Below are positions 1 to 11,115 of a stretch of DNA of 64,000 bases, piece by piece. Numbering within the stretch: position 1 is the first letter of the stretch; every line of letters begins with the position of its first letter. The stretch spans positions 22,072,302 through 22,136,301 of the forward strand of contig NC_045143.1 of NCBI RefSeq assembly GCF_008831285.2. The letters are read 5' to 3'. The position numbers and the translations under genes were made by a program. The stretch comes from Nymphaea colorata. Lineage: Eukaryota; Streptophyta; Magnoliopsida; Nymphaeales; Nymphaeaceae. The notes beneath the pieces are model-generated. The model worked only from the letters and a program-made list of their open reading frames with translations, did no database searches and was not told the origin of the DNA.

Positions 1-591
1 TGAAGTTTGCAACACATAACCTAGGTGATGTCGATCCTCAAATCCTGAAGGCTGAGCCATATATACATCTTCAATCAGATCTCCATGAAGGAGCACATTA
101 TTAACATTGAGCTGTTTTATAGGCCAGCTGAGAGAAGTAGCAAGAGAAAACAGTGCTCAGAGTAGCTGGTTTTACAACAGGGTTGAATGTTTCATAGTAG
201 TCGATGCCTTCAATTTGATCATGGCTTTTGGCGACCAATGAGCCTTGTAACATTCCAAAGTTCCATCAGCTTTACGTTTAATTTTGAAGATCCATTTACA
301 CCCTATAATGGTATATGTTTGGCCTGGTGGAACAAGAGTCCATGTTCTATTTTGATGAAGAGCTTGCATTTCCTTGGCCATATCCTCTTGCCAATGGGCT
401 GACTTGAGTGCTTGGACATAAGTTCTTGGTTCCTGGTAGGAGCAATATTGAGTGACAAGAGCAGTGAGAAGAGGGTAGATCGTTAGAAATGAGAGTATGG
501 GTTTTCTCATACCATCTTGTGAGCGAGTGATCATACTATGGGTTCGAAGAGATGGCATTTGAGGATCTGTAGTTAGAGGTTTGGCAGGCAC
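1..591 (-). pseudogene. copia reverse transcriptase, N-terminal half (degenerate)
   Basis: From 591 down to 172 the frame shows the typical RVT_2 entry: a W-x-x-AM-xx-E-x-AL-like stretch, then NRTWTLVPPG and GCKWIFKIKRKADG. Below 172 another frame continues with NVNNVLLHGDL and EDVYMAQPSGF, which correspond to the family motif around the first catalytic aspartate. In working copia elements that motif reads L-D-V-x-N-A-F-L-H-G; here the aspartate position is Asn, so the catalytic carboxylate is lost. Stops and frame changes also occur. The YVDD box would lie left of the window. Confidence 0.85.
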
Positions 592-631
592 AGGTGTTGT
601 GGATTGGGTGACATTTGGTTCACATGTAGAA

Positions 632-1586
632 CTAGTTTGATTGGATGGTGGCTGAGCAGGCAGAGGGAGTGTTGGGTAAGGGAGGTATCATAGGTAAAAG
701 AATAGGTATTGATGTGGTGGTAGGATGGGTAACATCAAGTGGTTTTGGCTGATCAAGGAAAGGAAAATTTAACTCATTGAACACAACATGTCGCTTGACA
801 ATGATTTTGGAACTTTGTAGGTTGTAACATAAGTATCCATTGTGGACATTAGAATACCCAAAAAAGACATGTTTGGAGGATTTGGGCTGAAGCTTGTGGT
901 CGTGATAAGGTTGTAGGTTTGGGTAGACAGTGCAGCCAAACACTCGCAGAAAGGTATAATTTGGAGTTCATTTGTGTAAAGTTTTAAAGGGAGACTTGCC
1001 TTTGAGTCCGGTTGTAGGAACACAGTTCAATAAGTATGTTGTTGTGCTGAATGAATATGTCCAAATTTCTGCTAGAACGCCTCCATGTTTAAGAAGAGAG
1101 AGACCCATTTCTACAATGGTGCGATGTTTCCTTTCAGCAGTGTCATTCTGCTCATGTGAATACGGACATGAAATTTTCCTTCAATACCATGATCTTGAAA
1201 TAATTTGTTAAGCGATGCATACTCACCACCACCGTCAGATTGGAAAAATTTAATTTTTGTATCATATATATTTTCAACTTTCACCTTGATGCTTTAAACG
1301 CCTTTTCAACATCAGACTTATATGCTAGAAAGTAAATCTATGTAAACTTAGAGTATTCATCTATAAAGTTGACATAGTATCGATATCTATCTTTGCTAAT
1401 CACGGGCGCGAGACCCCAGACATCTGAGTGAACAACTTCTAAAGGTTTAGTGTCCTTATGATCTGATTGAGTAAAAGAAAGAGCATGTGATTTCTTATAT
1501 TGGCAAGCATCACAAAAATAGTTGTTTTTGACATCATAGTCAAAAGGAAGTTGAAATTGTCTCAAAATAAAATTAACAGTATTCAA
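632..1586 (-). pseudogene. copia integrase region (degenerate)
   Basis: The segment 1586-1338 carries the end of the GAG-pre-integrase zinc-binding module (YFCDACQYKKSHALSF) followed by the integrase core opening HSDVWG and then FIDEYSKFT. The D of HSDVWG is the first acidic residue of the DDE triad. Downstream, in other frames, a second-acidic-residue-like FFQSDGGGEY stretch can be read near 1240. At 943-632 the C-terminal integrase part appears, with the typical MFGCTVYP and HVFFGYSNVHNGYLCYN block. At least two frame changes separate these pieces. This is a fossil integrase, confidently copia-type. Confidence 0.85.
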
Positions 1587-1597
1587 GGCAGGATGTC

Positions 1598-2040
1598 CTA
1601 GTCTAGCATGCCATCTACTAACTGTCGTCCGTTATCCATATAATGCCACCTTCTCAATTTGATGCTGATTGATTTTTGGTTGTGGGAGTTGAAGACGATA
1701 AAGGTCATTGTTACTCTTCCTTGAAGTATCACCACCCGTGTACGCTGGTCCTTCACCACACAATGATCAGCAGAAAATTCAAACACAACTTGATTATCCT
1801 TGCAGCATTTATTTACAGATAAGAGATTATGAACCATTTTAGGAGCATGAAGAATATCACGCAAAGCAACAGTAGATTTAAGAAGACGAAAGAAAGCTGA
1901 CCCAATGTTTTTAATGTACACACATGTTCCATCTCAAACCTTGACGGTGTCATTGCCTTCATAAGGTTCATGAATAGTCATCAACCCAAGAGAATTGGTG
2001 ACGTTATGGGTTGCTCCTGTGTCAAGATCCAGTTTGCATC
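1598..2040 (-). pseudogene. copia protease and GAG-pre-integrase linker (frameshifted)
   Basis: A retropepsin active-site motif, DTGATHNVTN, is readable on the minus strand at about 2025-1990. It is in a different frame from the gag reading that precedes it (…DANWIL), so a one-base indel sits right at the junction. The segment 1921-1598 then gives the usual downstream text, including DILHAPKMVHNLLSV, which precedes integrase in copia polyproteins. The protease motif itself is intact at residue level but cannot be translated in line with gag. Confidence 0.8.
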
Positions 2041-3033
2041 ATCTAGCATATGTGGAGTTGAGTGATATACCTGAGCATTTGAGGATGGTGACAAGTTTGT
2101 GTTGGTAATAGTTGTTCCGTTGTGATCTTTCTTTGCTATTTTAAAGCAAGTCTTGGCGCTATGACCCATTTTATCACAAAATTGACAAATAATACGATTT
2201 CTTCTACCAAAATCAGACCTGTCATGTCCTGCATCAGATCTGCCACGACCTCGACCACGGCCCCTTTGAATCATTGAGGGTTGTCTTCGGTTGAAATTTT
2301 TCCTAGTCATTGAATATGGTTGGGCATAATGGGCAGTAGGAGTAAACGTTTCGTGCTCAAAATGATGATCTTTAAGTTGTGTCTCTTGAGTGAGTAGTAG
2401 GCCGTGCAGCCACTGAGAGATATCAGATCTACTCGAGTGGTCAAAGAAGTTTTGAAAGCTGAGTATTCTCGAAGAAGTCCTCTCAAAATGTGCATAATTA
2501 AGTCTTCCTCTTCTCTGGTTTTGATGCAACAGCAAGTTGGTGAGCCAACATATTGGCTTTATAAAAATAATCATCCATAGTTAAATTTCCTTTTCGAAGT
2601 CCTTGTAGTTGTTCCTTGAGTTGTATCATTCTTGAGTGGGAATGAGCAGTATAGGACCATTTAAGAGCATTTCATACCTCATACGACTTCTTGAGCCCAA
2701 CTACTTGCACAACAACAGTTTCAAACAGTGAGGAGATAATACAACTTAAGAGAAGTTGATCTTGCCTCATCCAAGTCACATATTCAGGATTAATAGATTG
2801 AGATCTCCCAACACTACTAGTGATATATTGATTCAGACATGGTTTAGAACCATCGATGAACCCAAGCAAATCATATGAATATAGTAGAAGTAGAAATTGT
2901 GATTCCCACAGTAAAAAAAATTATCTGTAGTCAACTTGATGTTCAAATATTGTTGTAAAGTGGTTGGTGCAGGCAGTAAAGGTAGATCAGTACCTTGCAA
3001 TGACGTCTGAGTTACAGCTCCGTTTGATGCCAT
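1981..3033 (-). pseudogene. copia gag with CCHC zinc knuckle (degenerate)
   Basis: The ATG at 3033-3031 opens a gag-like frame (MASNGAVTQTSLQ…) that is soon interrupted. Further gag text follows at 2869-2672 and 2574-1981 in other frames. The latter contains a Gly-Arg-rich RGRGRGRGR stretch and a nucleic-acid-binding zinc knuckle, CQFCDKMGHSAKTC (CX2CX4HX4C), at about 2195-2150. These are the normal features of a UBN2-type copia gag: RNA binding and capsid assembly in the cytoplasm. Several frameshifts make it non-functional. Confidence 0.82.
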
Positions 3034-3556
3034 AATGAATTACGAATCTGGTCAAGTTTGGAGCTATTGAAGCCTCAACGGAATGAAGGTACTTTCTGCT
3101 ATAAAGTCGCAGTGAACGATCACCTTAGGAGACAACACCAGTCAATAAACAGGAAGGGCAGAAATAGCAACTGTTCCTCCTGTTTCTCAACCAGCGATGC
3201 TTCAAAAATCAAGTGCTTGCTTCTCCAAGCCCCAAAAAATCTGCAAAAGCACTGGGAGCATCATCACATGTCCATGAAACGTTTGGATTCCTGCTCGACA
3301 GCTGGAGTGACCGATTTTGACAACACCAGCACAAAAAGATACCGTGAACAGGTAGGCAGAACTTCCTCTGTTTTTCCTTTGTTTCAGCAACAGGGAGTGA
3401 TCGTTAATTTCCTCCAGCTCTAGAAAAAAATGCAGAAACGCCTTGGGGCATGATATGCAAAAGCCTTGGGTTATTCTGGACTCTACCCGACGACAAGAGT
3501 TGTCGGACTTGAACACGCTAGTAGAGATTCTCATCGTGAGTGGTAATTTCCGGTGG
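3034..3556 (-). other. Probable copia leader segment upstream of gag
   Basis: This non-coding stretch lies between gag and solo LTR-A. If LTR-A and one copy of its 5-bp duplication are ignored, it becomes continuous with 7180-7209, just downstream of the primer site. It is therefore most simply the copia untranslated leader. A 133-codon minus-strand frame (3603-3202) overlaps LTR-A and has no recognisable domain, so I do not call it a gene. Confidence 0.5.
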
Positions 3557-3707
3557 AAGGCTGTAATCACCCCAAATTTTTCTAAAAGATTATGATGTTT
3601 CATCCAAGCACGAAACTCAAATTTAGATCCAAATTAAATCCAAAATACAACTTCCATATCCAAATTAGATCCAAAATCCAAGTTCAGATCTAAATCGATC
3701 ATTTAAG

Positions 3708-4257
3708 ACCCATTTGCCCCTCCTTTTGACCAAAAAATCTCTTTTTAGATGGTGATTTTAGTCTTTTTTTGTGGACAAGACCAATTTGCCCTTCTTTTTG
3801 ACCAAAAAATCTCCTTTTAGAGGGTGATTTTAGACTTTTTTGGTGGACAAGACCAATTTGCCCTTCCTTTTGATAAAAAAATCTTCTTTTAGAGGATGAT
3901 TTTAGTCTTTTTGGGTGGATAAGACCAATTTGCCCCTCCTTTTGACCAAAAAATCTCCTTTTAGAGGGCGATTTTAGTTTTTTTGGGTGAACAAGACCAA
4001 TTTGCCCTTCCTTTTGACAAAAAAAATCTCCTTTTAGAGGGTGATTTTAGTCTTTTTGGGTGGACAACCAAAAAACCTCCTTTTAGAGGGTAATTTTAGT
4101 CTTTTTGGGTGGACAAGACCCATTTGCCCTTTCTTTTGAATAAAAAAACCTCCTTTTAGAGGGTAATTTTAGTCTTTTTGGGTGGACAAGACCCATTTGT
4201 CCTTCCTTTTGACCAAAAAATCTTCTTTTAGAGGGTGATTTTAGTCTTTTTAGGTCA
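3708..4257 (+). repeat. 72-bp tandem repeat array in U3 of LTR-A
   Basis: About eight head-to-tail units with a period of about 72 bp. Each has the core AAAAAATCTCCTTTTAGAGG followed by a GATTTTAGTCTTTTTGGGTGG-like stretch. Units differ by scattered substitutions and one is shortened. The array ends about 40 bp upstream of the TATA box, where LTR enhancers commonly sit. LTR-B carries the same array with about five units. Confidence 0.85.
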
Positions 4258-4294
4258 AAAAATTCAAATTTAGGGTTTTGGCTCCAAAATCTTT

Positions 4295-4302
4295 TATAAA
4301 TA
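4295..4302 (+). promoter_or_regulatory. TATA box of LTR-A
   Basis: The octamer TATAAATA follows the U3 tandem array. About 30 bp downstream begins CT-rich sequence suited to a transcription start. The same octamer is at the equivalent place in LTR-B (10705-10712, minus), so the promoter core is conserved between copies. Confidence 0.6.
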
Positions 4303-4559
4303 CCCATCATTTTCCCCTCTCTTGGGTAAGATTGGCCCTTGGGAGAAACTCCAGTGTATTCTCACTTGAAGACTTAGAGTTTCTCTTGAGCTCTCTCTCT
4401 CTCCTTCTTCCTCTCTCCATTTTCCTCTCCAACTTGGAGCAAGCTACAACCCTCTTGGAGGCATCATCTTGGAGCTTCACTCAAAGGGGATTTTCAAGTA
4501 AATGTGTTTATCTTCCTTAAGTCATTTTTCATTAGAGGTATGTAATCATCATCCCTCTC

Positions 4560-5560
4560 ATTTCTTTTTCTTTTTTTTCTTTTCTCTTATCTTTATATCC
4601 TCATGGCCAAAGGAGATAGCACTCAACCTCTTTTTAGAGACAAGAGGCTATGCTCAAGTGCACCGAGAGCATGAGAAGATGAGATGATATTTTATTTTAT
4701 GATTAAATCATGTTCTTTCAAGTATTCTTGTTGTTGTTGTTATTTTTCATTAATATGTTCTTATTATTATGCTATTCATTTTTCTTGAACATAGTCTTGT
4801 TGATTGTTTTCATTTTATCTTCTCATCTTCATCTCCCCATGGCCAAAGGAGATAGCACTCAACCTCTTTTAGAGACAAGAAACTATGCTTAAGTGCACCG
4901 GGAGCATGAGAAGATGAGATGATATTTTATTTTATGATTAAATCATGCTCTTTCAAGTATTCTTGTTGTTGTTGTTCTTTCTCTTCATGAATATATTCTT
5001 GTTGTTATTGTTATTTTCTTTCTTCAATATAACCTTGCTCTTGTTATTTTCTTTTCTCTCTTCCTCCTCTCCCCATAGCCAAAGGAGATAGCACTCAATC
5101 TCTTTTTAGAAACAAGAGGCTATGCTCAAGTGCATTGGGAGCATGAAAGGATTAGATGATCTTTCATTTCGTGATTGAATCATGTTTTCTCTTTTATTAA
5201 ATATGGCATTGTTTTTCTTTCTGCATTTTCTCCTCATCTTCATCTCCCTATGGCTAAAGGAGGTAGCACTTAATCTCTTTTTAGAGACAAGAGGCTATGC
5301 TCAAGTGCACTGGGAGCATGAAAAAATAGCTCTTTCATTTTAATCATGTTCTTTATTTTCATTAATACATTCTTGTTGTTCTTTTGCTTCCTCTTATTTT
5401 CCTCTATTCCCTATTTTCCCATGGCCAAAGGAGATAGCTTTCAATCTCTATTTTAGAGTCAAGAGGTTATACTCAAGTGCACCGGGAACATGAGAAGATG
5501 AGGTGACATATCATTTCATAGTTACATCATGTCCTCCCTCCTAATTGAACCTTGTACTTT
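4560..5560 (+). repeat. Five diverged tandem blocks in LTR-A
   Basis: Five copies of a 170-240 bp block start near 4603, 4839, 5076, 5250 and 5418. Each opens with ATGGCCAAAGGAGATAGCAC or a close variant and continues with text around GAGACAAGAGGCTATGCTCA and a GAGCATGAGAAGATGAG-like end, then a T-rich spacer. The first bases read as a short Met-Ala-Lys-Gly-Asp frame in several copies, but the frame is not kept across the block. LTR-B has six such blocks. Confidence 0.75.
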
Positions 5561-7209
5561 CCGTCATCCTCTTTCTCTTTTTCCTTCCTTGAATGTTGTC
5601 TATATATTTTTCATACACAGTTGCTTTGTTTTCTACTTATATGTGAATGCATGGTGGGGATGAGAGTGTGGTTTGGGGACTTTTTATTTTCATATTAATT
5701 TTTGAGGTTGGGACTTGTCCAACCCGGGATAAACCCTCACAAAAATATACATGTTAATATGCATTTGCATGTCATTTTGCGCTAGTTTCCTTCTTAACCA
5801 TCCCATTAGGAACCCTAACGAGTGTCTCGTTATGTTGCTTGTTTTCTTCCATACCCAACGGTGGAAGAAATATATCCCTTACAACAAACTAAATAATAAC
5901 ATTTTATGTTTATTTTCAAAAACATTTTCAAAAGGAACCTTCAAACATGGCCTTAGGGACTTAGCTTAGACTCTTACATGAGTCCAAGCTCCCCTGCGGC
6001 CCACATAAAACTTGAAGTTGGTAATTTTAAGTTGTTCCTTGATTTCTAATCTTGTGAAGATATGGATGTATACACATGTTACATACATCTTTGCCAACAT
6101 GATGACCCCCCATCTTTCTCCCTCTATGCTTTCACTTTTCATTTTATAAATTTTCATATGTGCATGAATGCGTATGTACATGTGCTCCATTTCCTCTCTT
6201 TCAAATATTTATTTCTCTTTTCAAGACAAATATCTTCTCTTATAAAATTTCTCATACTCATATAGACGTATGATATTTTTATTTTCCTCTAAAATCTTTC
6301 TTTCTCTTCAAATCAATACATATTTTTCTCTTAATCTTTCATATATGTGTATATGTGATGGTATGTACACATATATGCATGTCTTTCTCTATCTCTCTCT
6401 TTCTTTTCATAAGAGTGTTTTATCTCTTGTATTCTTTTTAACATTCTCCTCTCACGAACTTTCTATTTACCAACTTCATTAAGACCACAAACCAAGTAAT
6501 GACTCAATATTGGAATCATGGTAGATGGTTTACAATCCCTATCCCTTTTCAAAAACTTTTTCTTCTTATATACAATAATTATAACAACGTAATCTTAGAT
6601 GTATGTTGTAGTAGGAATGACTTTAGATGAATGTTGTGGTATGAATGTTTTACATTCTTTCAATCATATAGGATAAATGCATCCATACATTCTCACCCAC
6701 TTTATTTCACTTATGATCACAAGCATCTCTCCAAAAGAACTTAAGCAAGAAGGGAATGAGTTCTAGCTAGGTGGTAACCGAATTAGAGCAAAATCTCAAA
6801 CTTACTTAAAGTCTTAAGAGAACACTAAAGTGATTTCAAAATGATTTCACAAGCTTTTCAAACGATATTTACTAGTTCCACTTTTTCCCCAAAACATTTC
6901 ACATTTTCAAGCAACTCTTCAAGAACCTTTTCAAAAGTTTGAAACTTCAAACTTTTAATATTTTCTACACCGCATATAGAATCAAAAAGATGTTTAAGTT
7001 AAAACGAAATCCATCAATCATAAACATCGCCCTTGGGTTGATTACCCCTAGTAAAGGCGCCGGGAACGGTCAATCCTCGTACCGACGGACGAGTCTCTTT
7101 CTTTCCTCTTTCAAAACAAAAACCTCATTTTTTTGGAGCACTCCAAAACCAATGAAAATTTTGGGATGCAAACAAAGGCACAATCTGTTTTCAATAGCTG
7201 CTTTTTACA

Positions 7210-7221
7210 GCTCTGATACCA
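7210..7221 (-). other. Primer-binding site (tRNA-iMet type)
   Basis: The minus strand reads TGGTATCAGAGC, identical to the primer-binding site widely used by plant Ty1/copia elements. It lies immediately 3' of the LTR remnant, as expected. Confidence 0.75.
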
Positions 7222-7335
7222 TAAAGAAAACAAGGAAGAGAGAATGAGAAACACAGAGCTTAATGTTGTTCAGATAATGATTATCCTACGTCCACAATGA
7301 TCCTCTCTCACCGCTTACTCTAGGTGAGGTTTCAT

Positions 7336-7343
7336 TATTTATA
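7336..7343 (-). promoter_or_regulatory. TATA box of the copia LTR remnant
   Basis: The minus strand reads TATAAATA about 115 bp upstream of the primer-binding site, a normal spacing for a copia LTR. Confidence 0.45.
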
Positions 7344-7356
7344 GAGGAAGAATTAC

Positions 7357-7655
7357 CTCAAGTCAATCTTGGAAAGATGTCTTTCCTTTTGTTTACAGTT
7401 TGGCTTATTCATGCATTGGGATTTACTTCCTTCTGTTGGCTTGACAGTTTCTTCTTCCTTGCTACTGTAATCATGGGAAGTTGATGGGGGAAGACAGTTG
7501 TTCATTCCTAAAGTAGCCTATAACACGATGGTGAAGCGTTTTGATTTTGCCACTATTGAGGCAATGGCAGCAAACAATGGGAGCAGGAGACTCGACTGCC
7601 AATTCATTTTTTAAATCCCTTAAGAAGCAACGTGCTGACTATCCCTCTGTTCAGA
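7357..7655 (+). mobile_element. Internally deleted 5' fragment of a LINE
   Basis: Two segments are colinear with the LINE at 12987. Bases 7357-7480 match 12987-13105 (5' untranslated region), and 7481-7655 match about 13363-13525 (start of ORF1). About 257 bp between them are missing; short AGTTGA repeats sit near both deletion ends in the longer copy. The homologous ORF1 text here is broken by frameshifts. It ends where LTR-C begins. Alternatively, the first segment could be shared LTR sequence rather than LINE 5' UTR. Confidence 0.7.
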
Positions 7656-7692
7656 TGTAATCACCCCAAATTTTTTCAAAATGGTATACGCC
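7656..7692 (+). mobile_element. LTR-C, 5' end (split by LTR-B)
   Basis: It begins with the same 20 bases as LTR-A and then diverges. After 37 bp it is interrupted by LTR-B. The continuation is at 11322. The bases before LTR-B are ACGCC and those after it ATGCC, consistent with a 5-bp target duplication with one later change. Confidence 0.65.
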
Positions 7693-9404
7693 TGTTTGCA
7701 TCCCTGAATTTTATTGGTTTTGGAGTGCTTCAAAAAATTGAGTTTTGTTTTGAAATAGGAAATAAAAGGGACTCGCCCGTCGGTACGAGGATTGACCGTT
7801 CCCGGTGTCTTTACCGGGGGTAATCAATCCAAAGGCTATGTTCATCATTGATGCATTTCATTTTAACTTAAACATCCCTTTGATTCTATTTGCGGTATAG
7901 AAAATATTGAAAGTTTGATGTTTCAAATTTTTGGAAAGACTCTTGAAGGGTTGCTTGAAAATTTGAAATGTTTTGAGGAAAAAGTGGAATTAGTAAGTAT
8001 CATTTGAAAAGCTTGTGAAATCATTTTGAAATCACTTTAGTGTTCTCTTAAGACTTTAAGTATGTTTGAGATTTTGCTGTAATTCGGTTACCATCTAATT
8101 AGAGTTTCATTCATCTTGCTTAAGTTCTTTTAGAGAGATGCTTGTGATCATAAGTGAAGTAAAGTGGATGAGAATGCATAAATGCATTTATCCTATATGA
8201 ATGTAAAACATTCCTACCACAACATTCATCTAAAGTCATTCCTACCACAACATACATCAAAGGTTTTTGTTGTTGTATATAAGGAGAAAAATTTTTGAAA
8301 GGCGATTGAGATTGTAGACCATCAAGCATGACTTCAATGTTGGGTCATTACTTGGTTTGTAGTTTTAATGAAGTTGGTAAATAAAAATATCATGAGAAGA
8401 GAATGTTAAAAAGAATACAAGAGATAAAACACTCTTATCAAAAAAAAAAAAGAGATAGAGAAAGACATGTATACATGTATACATACCATCACATATACAC
8501 ATATATGAAAGCTTAAGGGAAAAAGATGTATTGATTTGAAGAGAAAGAGAGATTTTAAAGGAAAAGAAAAATATCATACGTATATATGGGTATAAGAAAT
8601 TTTATAAGAGAAGATATTTGTCTTGAAAAGAGGAATAAATATTTGAAAGATAGGAAATGGAACACATGTACATGCGTATTCATGCACATATGAAAATTTA
8701 TAAAAATGAAAGTGAAAGCATAGAGAGAGAAAGATAGGGGGTCATCATGTTGGCATAGATGTATATAACATGTGTATACATACATACCTTCACAAGATTA
8801 TAAATCAAGGAATAACTTAAAATTACCAACTTCAAGTTTAATGTGGTCCGAGGGGAAGCTTGGACTCATACAAGAGTCTAAGCTAAGTCCCTAATGTTAG
8901 AAGGTTCCTTTTGAAAATGTTTTGGAAAATATGATTTATATAAGCATAGAATGTTATTATTTAGTTTGTTGTAAGGCATATATTTCTTCCACCGTTGGGT
9001 ATGAAAGAAAACAAGCAACATAACGAGACACTCGTTAGGGTTCATAATTGGATGATTAAAAAGAAAACTAGCGCAAAATGACATGCAAATAGATATTAAC
9101 ATGTACATTTTCATGAGGGTTTATCCCGAGTTGGACAAGTCCTAACCTCAAAAATAATATGAAAATAGAGAGTCCCCAAACCACACTCTCATTCCCACCA
9201 TACATTCACATATAAGTAGAAAACCAAATAACTATGTATGGATAATATATAGACAACATTGAAGGAAGGAAAGAGAGAAAGATGATGACGAAAAGTGTAA
9301 GGTTCAATTAGGAGGGAGGACATGATGTAACTATGAAATAATATGTTGCCTCATCTTCTCATGTCTCCGGTGCACTTGAGTATAGTCTCTTGACTCTAAA
9401 ATAG

Positions 9405-10470
9405 AGATTGAGAGCTATCTCCTTTGGTCATGGGGAAATAATGAATAGAGGAAAATAAGAGGAAGTAAAAGAACAACAATAGTGCATTCATGAAAAGAAA
9501 GAACATCATTAAAATGAAAGATCATCTCATCTTTCCATGTTTCCGGTGCATTTGAGCATAGTCTCTTGTCTTTAAAAAGAGATTGAGTGCTACCTCCTTT
9601 AGCTATGGGGAGATGAAGATGAGGAGAAAATGTAGAAAAAAAAATAATGCTATATTTAATAAAAGAGAGCATGATTCAATCACGAAATGAAAGATCATCT
9701 CATCTTTCCATGCTCTTGGTGCACTTGAGCATAGCCCATTGTCTCTAAAAAGAGATTGAGTGTTATCTCCTTTGGCCATGGAAAATGAAGATGAGAAAAT
9801 GAAGAAATAAAACAATGCTATATTCAATAAAAGAGGAAACATGATTCAATCACGAAATGAAAGATTCTCTCATCTTTTCATGCTCCCAATGCACTTGAGC
9901 GTAGCCTCTTGTCTCTAAAAAGAGATTGAGTACTAACCCCTTTGACCATGGAAAGATGAAGATGAGAAAAGAAAATAACAAGAACAAGGCTATATTAAAG
10001 AAAAGAAATAACAATAACAACAAGAATATATTTATGAATGGAAAGAACAACAACAACAAGAATATATTGAAGAGAAGAAAGAGCAAGAAGATATTAATGA
10101 AGATAAAGAACAACAACAACAAGAATACTTGAAAGAGCATGATTTAATCATAAAATAAAATATCATCTCATCTTCTCATACTCTCGATGCTCTTGAGCAT
10201 AGTCTATTGTCTCTAAAAAGAGGTTGAGTGCTATCTCCTAAGAAATAGCATAATAATAAGAACATATTATTGAAGAGAAAGAATAACAACAAGAAGAATA
10301 CTTGAAAGAACATGATTAAAATGCAAGATCATCTCATCTTCTCATGCTCTCGGTGTACTTGAGCATAGCCTCTTGTCTCTAAAAAGAGGTTGAGTGTTAT
10401 CTCCTTTGGCCATGGGAGGATGAAGATGAGAAAAGGAAAAAAAAAATGAGAGGGATGATGGTTACGTACC
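9405..10470 (-). repeat. Six diverged tandem blocks in LTR-B
   Basis: Minus-strand counterparts of the LTR-A blocks, with block starts near 10405, 10240, 9945, 9775, 9605 and 9430. One block (near 10240) has lost the opening ATGGCC text. Confidence 0.7.
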
Positions 10471-10704
10471 TCTAATGAGAAATGACCTAAGGAAGATGAA
10501 CACCTTCACTTGAAGATCCCCTTTGAGTGAAGTTTCAAGATGATACCTCCAAAAGCGTTGTAGCTTACTCCAAGTTGGAGAGGAAAATGGAGAGAGGAAG
10601 ATGGAAAGAGAGAGAGCTCAAGTGAAACTCTAAGTCTTCAAGTGAGAAATACACTAGAGTTTCTTCCAAGGGCCAAACTTACCCAAGAGGGGGGAAATGA
10701 GGGG

Positions 10705-10712
10705 TATTTATA
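10705..10712 (-). promoter_or_regulatory. TATA box of LTR-B
   Basis: The minus strand reads TATAAATA at the position matching the LTR-A box, between the U3 array and the CT-rich start region. Confidence 0.6.
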
Positions 10713-10744
10713 GAAGATTTTGGAGCCAAAACCCTAAATTTGAA

Positions 10745-11115
10745 TTTTTGTTTTTTACCTAAAAGGACTAAAATCACCCTCTAAAAGGAGATTTTTTTGT
10801 CAAAAGAAAGAGCAAATGAGTCTTCCCACTTAAAAAGACTAAAATCACCCTCTAAAAGGATATTTTTGATCAAAAGGAATGGCAAATGGGACTTGTCCAC
10901 CCAAACAGACTAAAATCACCTTTTAAAAGGAAATTTTTTGTCAAAAGGAAGAGCAAATGGGTCTTGTCCACCCAAAAAGAGTAAAATCACCCTTTAAAAG
11001 CAGATTTTTTGGTCAAAAAGAAGGGCAAATGCGTCTTTCCACCCAAAAAGATTAAAATCACCCTATAAATGGAGATTTTTTGGTCAAAAGGAGAGGCAAA
11101 TGGGTCTTAAATGGT
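10745..11115 (-). repeat. 72-bp tandem array in U3 of LTR-B
   Basis: About five units matching the array of LTR-A in reverse. The copy number is smaller than in LTR-A. Confidence 0.8.

Larger units (their letters stand above)
3562..7174 (+). mobile_element. Solo LTR-A, about 3.6 kb, probable Ty3/gypsy
   Basis: The block begins TGTAATCACCCC and ends GGGATGCAAACA, so it has TG…CA ends. It is flanked by a perfect 5-bp duplication, AAGGC, at 3557-3561 and 7175-7179. It matches LTR-B in reverse along its whole length. Inside, in order: a 72-bp tandem array (U3), a TATA box (4295-4302), a CT-rich start-site region, five diverged copies of a 170-240 bp block, then a conserved 3' part ending with the text CCGGGAACGGTCAATCCTCG. 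No internal coding region is attached. The Ty3/gypsy label is inference from length, 5-bp duplication and end sequence. Confidence 0.8.
1..7356 (-). mobile_element. Decayed Ty1/copia retrotransposon, nested and cut by the window edge
   Basis: Read on the minus strand, the order is 5' LTR remnant (7222-7356), tRNA-iMet-type primer site (7210-7221), leader, gag (from 3033), protease, integrase, and the start of reverse transcriptase running off the left edge. Protease-integrase-RT order is diagnostic of Ty1/copia. The leader is split by solo LTR-A (3562-7174) with its AAGGC duplication. Every domain carries stops or frameshifts, so the copy cannot be autonomous. The 3' part of RT, RNase H and the 3' LTR lie outside the window. 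Assigning 7180-7356 to the same copy as 1-3556 is inference: orientation, position and the flanking duplication all fit. Confidence 0.85.
7180..7356 (-). mobile_element. copia 5' LTR end, primer site and leader fragment
   Basis: On the minus strand this reads as the U5/R end of an LTR with a TATAAATA box (7336-7343), then TGGTATCAGAGC (7210-7221), the standard complement of plant initiator tRNA-Met used by copia elements, then about 30 bp of leader up to the LTR-A duplication. The upstream limit of the LTR is unclear because LINE-like sequence begins at about 7357. Confidence 0.65.

Noticed and set aside
3202-3603. 133-codon minus-strand frame
   Set aside because: It crosses the boundary of LTR-A and has no recognisable domain, so it is a chance frame.
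8365-10140. Many minus-strand Phe/Leu-rich frames
   Set aside because: They lie in the T-rich tandem blocks of LTR-B and have mirror counterparts in LTR-A; they are compositional.
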